Shown: in pieces, positions 57,546 through 64,000 of the stretch
Position numbering within the stretch: the stretch's first letter is position 1
Layout: each line of letters begins with the position of its first letter
Origin: Helichrysum umbraculigerum
Lineage: Eukaryota; Streptophyta; Magnoliopsida; Asterales; Asteraceae
Assembly: GCA_949592205.1 (NCBI GenBank)
Contig: CATIUR010000006.1
Location: 13,346,001 to 13,410,000 of the forward strand
DNA: 64,000 nt
Reading direction: 5' to 3'
Translations under genes and position numbers: made by a program
The notes under the pieces: generated by a model
What the model was told of the DNA's origin: nothing
Databases searched by the model: none
Seen by the model: the letters and a program-made list of their open reading frames with translations, nothing else

Positions 57546-59296
57546 AACATCCCCACTTGAATCCTACTTGTCCTCAAATAGACTATCGATTTAAAACTTC
57601 GAAACGTCAAAATTCCAAAATAGTAGGCAAACAAGGGCACGTTGGAACTTACATACTAGCTAGCATTTCGCAAACCAAATTTTTAGCTTAAAAATAATTC
57701 AACTTTAAGATTTAGCTATCAAGAAACTCTTCTAGGAAATCCAATTTTCTCATGCATTATTATTATGTATACAAGATGGCTCACAATGATTACCGATATT
57801 GTTGTCCACCTAAACAATCTATATTTAGGTAATTGAGCTTGACTTATCATTATTCTAGCAGCTTTACCCTTGATTTCCAATAACAAAATACCCTCATACA
57901 TATAACATGCTAATATTACACATATTATGGATATCTAATTAAAATAATCATTTTTCAAGTCAAGACATTGGTGACAGGTCTGTGCCTCAACACAACAAAG
58001 CGATATAACTTGACTTTGGTTTAGCAAAATAACTTTTAATCAAACCATTGGTGGCAGGTCTGTACCTTAGTACAACAAAGCGACATAATTTGACTACATT
58101 TTTAAATCAAAAGTTCTTTTAAACTCTTTTTCCTCTTTTCCATTAAATATACTGGCGGAAACCAGGTCTGTACTTACGTACAACAGAGGAAACAACACTC
58201 AGTATATCCCCAAATGATATTAATTAAATACCAAAATTATGGCATATCGCACGCTATCATATATAAGAATTAAGACTAAAGTCATACATTGCTAAAGTTC
58301 CTCTCGGGATATCGCATACTTTTTGCATTAATTTTACTTAATAGCTCAACAATGTATACATAGATTGCATATCGATACATCACATGATGAACTATCTAAT
58401 ATTTTAAAATTTAAGTTCAAATTATCCTTTGAATTTCCCAGATTTGTTACAAGATTTTCTAAACTTAAAGAGAATACATTTTTAAAAGAAAAATTTGGGT
58501 TGAAAAATGACTAACATAGAATACCTTCTAGCTATGTTCCCTAAAAAAATGCCTTTAAAACAAAGTTCTAAAGTCTACCAATATTTATCGATTTATAACT
58601 TAGGACAAACACACTTCTTTTCCTCCATCCCCCACTTAAAATAAAGCAATGTCCTCATTGCAAAACAAGGAATCGTAAAATAGGGAATAGAAAAGAAGTG
58701 AACAGAAAACTCCCCTGATCTTGAAGAAAACTGATTTCTTGATCTGATTCTGAAAATATACAACAGCACACTTCCGTAGGCATCACGATTGCATTTAGCG
58801 TATGCAATAAGCCTTTAAACCCCTCGGTATCCCGAGTGGACGAGTTATAGTCTCGTGAGGGTTTCCAGGGAACACACCCACAAAGTTCAGAACTGCAAAA
58901 ACTAACAAGAAGACAGAAAAGAAGAAAAAGAAAACAAAATAGAACATATCTAAAAATTAAAAATAAGGTAAAGGAAATAAACAATAATAATAAGTACATA
59001 ATACATATGACAAACAGAGCAGAAAACAAAAATTTGTTCGCAAAACAGCCTTCCAACCGTCGGCTGGTGCACTCAACAGCCGGTCTATCGTCTTTGCAAA
59101 CCAAATTCAAAAACCTTGCTCCAGTAAAAATTAAACTTATATAATATGCAGATACATATAATTTAACTAATAAACAATTATATACAGCAAATAATTAAAT
59201 TTTTTTTTTAATTAAATTTTTTTTTCATATATAGTTTCCAACTTAATCGAATAAGCAACCATTATCCGGCAGAACAATAGTCCAACCGGTTAAGTG
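57546..59296 (-). other. Non-coding interior of the Asp-primed derivative
   Basis: No gag or pol trace is present. A T-rich section (about 58880-59000 on the minus strand) gives a hydrophobic chance ORF. Three related ~45-bp units lie at 57966-58195. Confidence 0.65.
57966..58195 (-). repeat. Three copies of a ggtctgtacc..gtacaacaaagcg unit
   Basis: Units at 57966-58014, 58046-58094 and 58153-58195 share (g)gcaggtctgtacctnngtacaacaaagcga. Each can form a short gtac-based hairpin, suggesting an RNA structure repeated in the packaged transcript. Confidence 0.65.
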
Positions 59297-59315
59297 TTCC
59301 CCGGCAGCGGCGTCA
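59297..59315 (-). other. Primer binding site, tRNA-Asp type
   Basis: On the minus strand TGACGCCGCTGCCGGGGAA resembles the TGGCGCCGTTGCCGGGGA primer site known for Athila-type elements. It lies 6 bp from the LTR. Confidence 0.75.
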
Positions 59316-59321
59316 AAAACT

Positions 59322-60887
59322 TGATGCGTGTGAAAGCGTCTAGTTTTATTATTTATAAAGTACAGGATATACCAATCACTACTATCACACAACCAAGCAA
59401 GAATACCCGATCGGAATAGTATAGCTATGGTAAGTCCAGGTCGAACACAGGAACACAGGAACAATGTTATTCAATTAAATTGGAATTATTAACTAAACTA
59501 ATAAAGCAGTAACATAGGGGGTACGTTTTAGTTCCGTACGAACGTTCGATATGAACTAATTCACTAAACCAATAACATAAAACAAGGTAAAGAGGAAAAG
59601 ATAAACAATCGGAGATAGACATGTAATTGCTCAGAGTCTTCACACTCAGATTCATATTATCCGGTTCATGTGTTTTAATTGTCTGATTGTGATTTCTTTT
59701 ATATCAACTTAGATACTAATCAAAGAGTCCAAGTTAAATGTATATTAGTCTCCGGTTCTGGTTAACTAATATCTACAATCTAGAGTCCCACATTAAACAT
59801 CGATCCGACGTCGCAAGAATGTTGCTCTATTGCGTGTTTTTCCCTAGATTGTGTATTAAGTATTCACTACTTGTTATGATTGATCCTCGCGGTATGACTC
59901 AACAATACCTACTAATAATCTCTTATTAGCTTGCTCATTTTAGATTGATTAGTTACTAGTCTCTTAACCTATCAGACTCAACATATTTAGCAATGACTAT
60001 AAACCTAGATTCATAATCATCAATAACATCAAAGTAACTCAATCTCAATGACATTATCAACCACGTTAAGTAGTAACTAACAATCACCAATAACCAAGGT
60101 TCTACGGATAACATAACAATCTTCAATCAGACAATTGATCCAAAACACAATTATAACCATCAAATAATCATAATTCAGGGTTATTATTCTAAACAATATA
60201 CAATAAAGTCTAATCCATGATTCAATTGTACAAAATCAGATTCATGAATTCAAACAAAACACATAGACGATGTTCGAATTAAAATCGGAAAAAGATATGC
60301 AAACCGAATCATAAACCACGCGAAGTAGGATCAATTGGCATCAATCATAACCTTCTTGTGCCTCCAAATCGCCATTGAAATGCCTCTGGAACCTCTTTTA
60401 GTCGACTTAGGGTTTGTGGTAAAAGTTCGGGTTTGAAATGAGGAAAAATGAGATTTTAACCTAATCTGCCGAATTGATCTATCCAGCAATTGGAAATTCC
60501 ATCCGGCGGATGGATTAAAAATAAGCCCAGTCCAGCTTCGCGTAGCCTGGGCCTCCACCGATTTGATCCATCCGGCGGATGGATGATTCATCCGGCGGAT
60601 GGATTGATTTTCCAGACTTTTTTCAACTTTTCTTCATTTAATCTTCCGGCTTCGACAAATTGATCATTTTTACTTCGATCCAATCTTCTCTTGTCCAATG
60701 TTTTATTATTTTAGCAACATTTCTTCGCGATTAGCTCGTTTTCTGTTTCTTTTCGATCCAAGCTCCGATTAAACTCCTAATTGCAAATATGAACGAAATG
60801 AGTATCTTATTCACATAAAATGCATTAGAAAACTATCAAATACGGGGTCACTTAGTACTGCAATATAGTACATTTTGACGTTTATTA
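59322..60887 (-). repeat. Right (5') LTR of the Asp-primed derivative, intact
   Basis: 1566 bp with CATCCGGCGGATG palindromes at 60500, 60569 and 60589. It served as the reference for reconstructing the empty site of the Tekay-type insertion. Confidence 0.9.
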
Positions 60888-60904
60888 ATTAGCCCTTATG
60901 AAAA

Positions 60905-61656
60905 CAGTGTGTCATTTCATGAAACATTATATTGGTTGATGGGAGTGTTACACGGTGTGTTAGACTCTAACTAACAACGTGGTGTGACCCTTTAATACTT
61001 ACCGCCCCTTGTGTATTGTAGTAGATTATAATGATACGAGTCAATCAACAAAAGTCAGTTCAATAATAACATCATGAGAGTTAGTTAGTCGGTACATATG
61101 TCATAATAGTTTTAGTACAAATAGGCTGGGACATGTAACTCAACAAAATTTAACCAAATTGATAGATCAATAAAATGCCTCTTCTCACTCTCGAGTCGGT
61201 CGAGCAATTGAGAAGGTCGCAAGATGTTCTTGTTCTTGTGATTTCACCTATATTCCGCCGTTGATAAGCTTATTTCATAGTTTTATGTGCTTCTTCTTGT
61301 ATTAGAGTGTAAGACGAATTATGTTCCATCTACATGTCAATCTTAATTACATTAATTAATGTATTATGTTTAAAATTGTTAATATTTATATATAGCCTTC
61401 ACCTTCTAATATTCATCGTTTATCTTATCAATTAATTTAAGTTCAGAGAGTAAGCATATATAGTCATTTCAACATAATTTACTTAATTTGATATATGTAT
61501 CCGGGTTAAACTTGAACCTCATAGACACTTATAAGTTATAACTATAATAATCGTGTCACGGGCCGGGTAGAAATATACCAACCCACATACACATTAACCC
61601 GAAAACGACACAAGTTATCATCTACCATCGTGTAAGAAAACGCTATTTAATATCAA
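60905..61656. other. AT-rich spacer
   Basis: No gene is seen. It is ordinary AT-rich intergenic sequence between two transposon blocks. Confidence 0.4.
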
Positions 61657-61741
61657 GGGAAATTAAAAAAAATACCACTTTTTTTAGAGATATATATCGT
61701 TTTGCCCTCCCGAAAAAAAAATTGACGAAATACCACACGAA

Positions 61742-62070
61742 ATCGCAAATCGCAAATTTGCGATTTGCGATCCAGCATGTTGCGTTTGCGACCCGATGAC
61801 CGTGCGAGCCGTGGCCGGAATAACATGCCATCGCAAATCGCAAAGCGCAAGCTTGCGATTTGCGATTTGCGCTTTATCCGAGTCGTGAACGAGAGCGCAA
61901 CGTGTTACCGATGACTTGATCCAGAATACCCGGTAAACGCAAATCGCAAAGGGCAAGTTTGCGATTTGCGGATTACCTATACCCGAGTCGTGAACGAGAT
62001 CGCGTTGGTTACCGATGACGTGAACCCGGTAAACGCAAATCGCAAATCGCAAATTTGCGATTTGCGATTT
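61742..62070 (+). repeat. Array of GCAAATCGCAAA palindromes
   Basis: There are four palindromes built from GCAAATCGCAAA and its inverse. One is a perfect 30-bp palindrome at 61742-61771; two are imperfect at about 61831-61872 and 61937-61970; one is a perfect 34-bp palindrome at 62037-62070. The spacers of the last ones are related (gagtcgtgaacgaga...ttaccgatgac...cccggtaaacgc), so the array grew by duplication of a ~95-bp unit. It ends ~440 bp upstream of the gene's ATG. Confidence 0.88.
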
Positions 62071-62506
62071 ACCTGCTCGTTATTTTTAAAAAAAAAAAAA
62101 CTCGAGTTAGGTTTTCATTTAAACCGTAAATCGGTCCTCACTCCTCATTCCACCCAACCACACCACCCCGTACCACCACCCCGTACCACCGTTCCACCCA
62201 ACCACAAACCGCAAATCGCAACACCCTTTTGCGATCTACGAATCCGTCACCCCTCCGACGCACCCCACCCCGTCACCCCTACGAATCCGAATACCCGGTA
62301 CTCCGCCAACACCACCCTCCACATCGCACCACCACCACCGGACGTCCGTCACTACCACCCTGAGCCACACCACCACCACCGCCCTTCTGCCTTAGTATCA
62401 CCGCCACCACCCTCAGCCACCCCGCCGTATCACATCAAAACAACCGAAATCGGGAAATCCGAAATCACCACCGCCACCACTCACCGCCTCCGTTCACTCC
62501 GTGAAG

Positions 62507-64000
62507 ATGTCCGATTCTCAGGTATGGCATTGCGTTGCTGTGTTGCTAGTATAGTTGTTGTATGTACGCGTTTTATTCGTTTTTGATGCTATAAATATGT
62601 GTGCACACCACGTGCTCGATGAAATGCCACAGTGAAAAATAACATCTTTTTTTGTTGAATTTTTGTTCATATATATCCCTTTTTTGAGTTTAAGTGCTTA
62701 GATAATGTCTTAATGTATATGGATGTCATTTTGGAGTTGAGTACGTTTGAAAAGTTGAATATGCATTACAATTGATTCGACTCGTGTAGAACTTGATCTT
62801 TGTATTCGTTAAATGAAGTTGCGATAAATTTATTATTATTTGGTTAAAAATGTTGAATATATAATGATAATTAATAATTAATGATGATTATATATTTGTA
62901 TGGCATTATAGATCTTTGTATGTTATATAATTATAAAAATAAAATAGAACTAATGTTAACTTTGAAATATGCATGCAAGAGAGATAGAGTGTACTTACTA
63001 CTCGTATTTGATACTGAATATTGAAAGTGTACTTACTACTCGTATTTGATAGTAGTTTGTTACAAATATTGCATCATTCTGGCAACAATACAAGATAGTA
63101 ATCAATCATATTAAATCCAAATAAAAACAAGGAAAAGAAAATTGGCTGACAGTTGACATATTTACCTAATCAAAAGATGGTAACAAACTTCCTTTATATT
63201 TGCATATATACATACATAGGGGCAATTCATTATTCAATTGCAATTTTAAAAAATAAAAATTAAAAGTGAATAAAATTTGAGTAATTGCCCTATTTGAAAA
63301 CAATCTTGCGAGTTTGGTTCAAGTCGAATGATAAGTGAATCAAATTAAATTCGCATAGGCAATAATGTTATTTTTTTCAGATCTTAATTTAATTCGACTC
63401 GAACCGAACTCGCAAGATTGTTTTCAAGTGAATCAAATTCAAAGTCGATTGCATCCTAGCTTGAGTAGATATGTAAAAGTGTTTTAGTGTCGAAATATGT
63501 ATATCGTTGTTGACTTGAGAAATTATGTTGAAATTCTGATGAGCTAATATATTAGCTGGTTTATCCGTTTTTAAGAAAGGACATTTCCAATTTTTTATAA
63601 AAATTCTATTTATCGTTTCCACTAAAGCTATAGTTTTATTGCGTGTTATTAAGGTATCCCTGTTATTAATAATGAAACTTGTTTGCTTGATTGATTATTT
63701 TGCAGGACATTTTTAGTGCAAAACTGACTTTGAAAAGCCAGTTGACTGTTGTTACCCATATCAGGTCCGCGTTGACAGAAGATCAAAAAAAGATATTTAG
63801 AGATCATTGTTTTGGGCATTGGTTGGATGCGAAGGTGCTGGAAAATGACCCGGGTTTTGTACATCATATACTACAGTTTCGACGAACGGAGCGGCCAGGG
63901 CTAAAGCACCCTCGGGCGGAGGTGGATGAGTTGTGGTTTAGGGTCACCGATGACCATTTTATACGATTCGGTCGGAGGGAGTTTTGTTTGGTGACTGGTT
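62507..64000 (+). CDS. DUF1985-like transposon-associated protein, two exons, 3' end outside window
   Basis: Exon 1 (62507-62521) encodes MSDSQ and ends at CAG|GTATGG. Exon 2 starts at 63706 after TTTTGCAG in the same phase and is open to the end of the window (98 codons and one base). Its start reads DIFSAKLTLKSQLTVVTHIR, then FGHWLDAK, FVHHILQFRRTE, VDELWFRVTDDHFIRFG and REFCLVTG. This matches my memory of the DUF1985 fold found N-terminal to Ulp1-like cysteine protease regions in plant Mutator-like transposons. The molecular role of DUF1985 is not known. The protein is much longer than what is visible, and a protease domain downstream is a prediction. The leader (62100-62506) is C-rich with repeated caccaccccgtaccacc. 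Confidence 0.7.
62522..63705 (+). other. Intron of the DUF1985-like gene
   Basis: This is AT-rich, without coding signal. An inverted pair (about 63295-63320 and 63395-63425, both containing cttgcgagttnggttc in opposite sense) forms a hairpin near its middle-right part. Confidence 0.5.

Larger units (their letters stand above)
34268..60887 (-). mobile_element. Non-coding Ty3 derivative with tRNA-Asp primer site, minus strand
   Basis: The LTRs are 34268-35455 plus 57166-57545 (left, split) and 59322-60887 (right); both are about 1.57 kb after removing the insertion and are nearly identical. The TSD is ATTAG (34263-34267 and 60888-60892). On the minus strand a tRNA-Asp-type primer site (59315-59297) lies beside the right LTR and a purine tract (about 57560-57546) beside the left. 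The interior (57546-59321) is only ~1.8 kb and has no gag or pol. The Asp primer site suggests an Athila/Tat-lineage parent; this is inference. Confidence 0.82.
33231..60895. mobile_element. Mutator-like inverted-repeat element hosting the nested retrotransposon block
   Basis: The left end GGGCTAATTGTCTATAAATG (33231) is matched by the inverse ...CAGACAATTAG (to 34267) plus CCC (60893-60895). The arms are ~110 bp and contain spaced ctattgtatg-type repeats. The TSD is ttatgtaaa (33222-33230) and ttatgaaaa (60896-60904), 8 of 9 identical. Removing the insertion leaves about 1.04 kb without transposase. The interior has imperfect internal repeats. It is the outermost, oldest layer of block B. 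Confidence 0.78.
61657..64000 (+). mobile_element. Left part of a Mutator-like element carrying a DUF1985-type gene (runs off window)
   Basis: A plausible terminus is GGGAAATTAAAAAAAATACC at 61657, of the GGGAAAT/TACCA style of plant Mutator-like elements. It is followed by a palindrome array, a C-rich leader and a gene of the class that travels in such elements. The right end lies outside the window, so the TSD cannot be checked. Confidence 0.5.

Noticed and set aside
58655..59110. 151-aa ORF with a long hydrophobic stretch, minus strand
   Set aside because: It arises from an A/T-rich homopolymer-like section in a non-coding retroelement interior; there is no family resemblance.
61684..62052. 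ORFs across the palindrome array
   Set aside because: Overlapping ORFs on the minus strand simply translate the palindromic repeats.

Overview
The window is nuclear DNA of a flowering plant. Genes have GT-AG introns, intergenic DNA is AT-rich, and most of the length is transposable elements nested inside one another. The chromovirus-type Ty3 elements and general sequence style suggest a eudicot, probably Asteraceae; the family assignment is inference. I recognise three ordinary host genes. They are the last exon of a CXE11/CXE16-type carboxylesterase (225-765, +), a six-exon RING-finger E3 ligase gene (3353-1705, -) and a three-exon R2R3-MYB gene (31170-32276, +).

Block A (4504-22929) is a ~1.2 kb Mutator-like inverted-repeat element. 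It is split by a Ty3 retrotransposon on the minus strand (5667-22896, TSD CTAGG/CTAAG) that has an intact gag and no pol. Each LTR carries its own later insertion. The left LTR (5667-11650) holds a ~3 kb inverted-repeat element with a two-exon gene of unknown function. The right LTR (14189-22896) holds a 5.7 kb hAT transposon with a perfect 8-bp TSD. That hAT carries a frameshifted transposase and a second, intact two-exon gene resembling the Athila ORF1 / 'putative plant transposon protein' family.

Between the blocks lie a Stowaway-like MITE (23581-23834), a 3.46 kb CACTA element with captured exon-like fragments (24204-27661), a palindromic MITE (about 29766-30205) and the MYB gene.

Block B (33231-60895) is nested four deep. 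A ~1.04 kb Mutator-like element holds a non-coding Ty3 derivative with a tRNA-Asp primer site (34268-60887, TSD ATTAG). Its left LTR holds a decayed chromodomain-bearing Tekay-type Ty3 element on the minus strand (35456-57160). That element is interrupted in its reverse transcriptase by a non-coding large retrotransposon derivative on the plus strand (40882-48796, TSD GTAAC) and in its right LTR by a Helitron (about 52980-56041).

The right edge (61657-64000) enters another transposon. An array of near-perfect palindromes precedes a two-exon gene whose second exon begins a DUF1985-like domain and runs off the window.

The most unusual signals are these: (1) odd-length palindromes with the same core, CCG-G-CGG, multiplied independently in three unrelated elements; (2) the hAT with a second, retroelement-like gene flanked by palindrome arrays of opposite centre; (3) the palindrome array upstream of the DUF1985 gene; (4) an LTR palindrome containing a consensus 5' splice site shared by both Ty3 families; (5) two tRNA-like Pol III modules inside the LTRs of the gag-only element.
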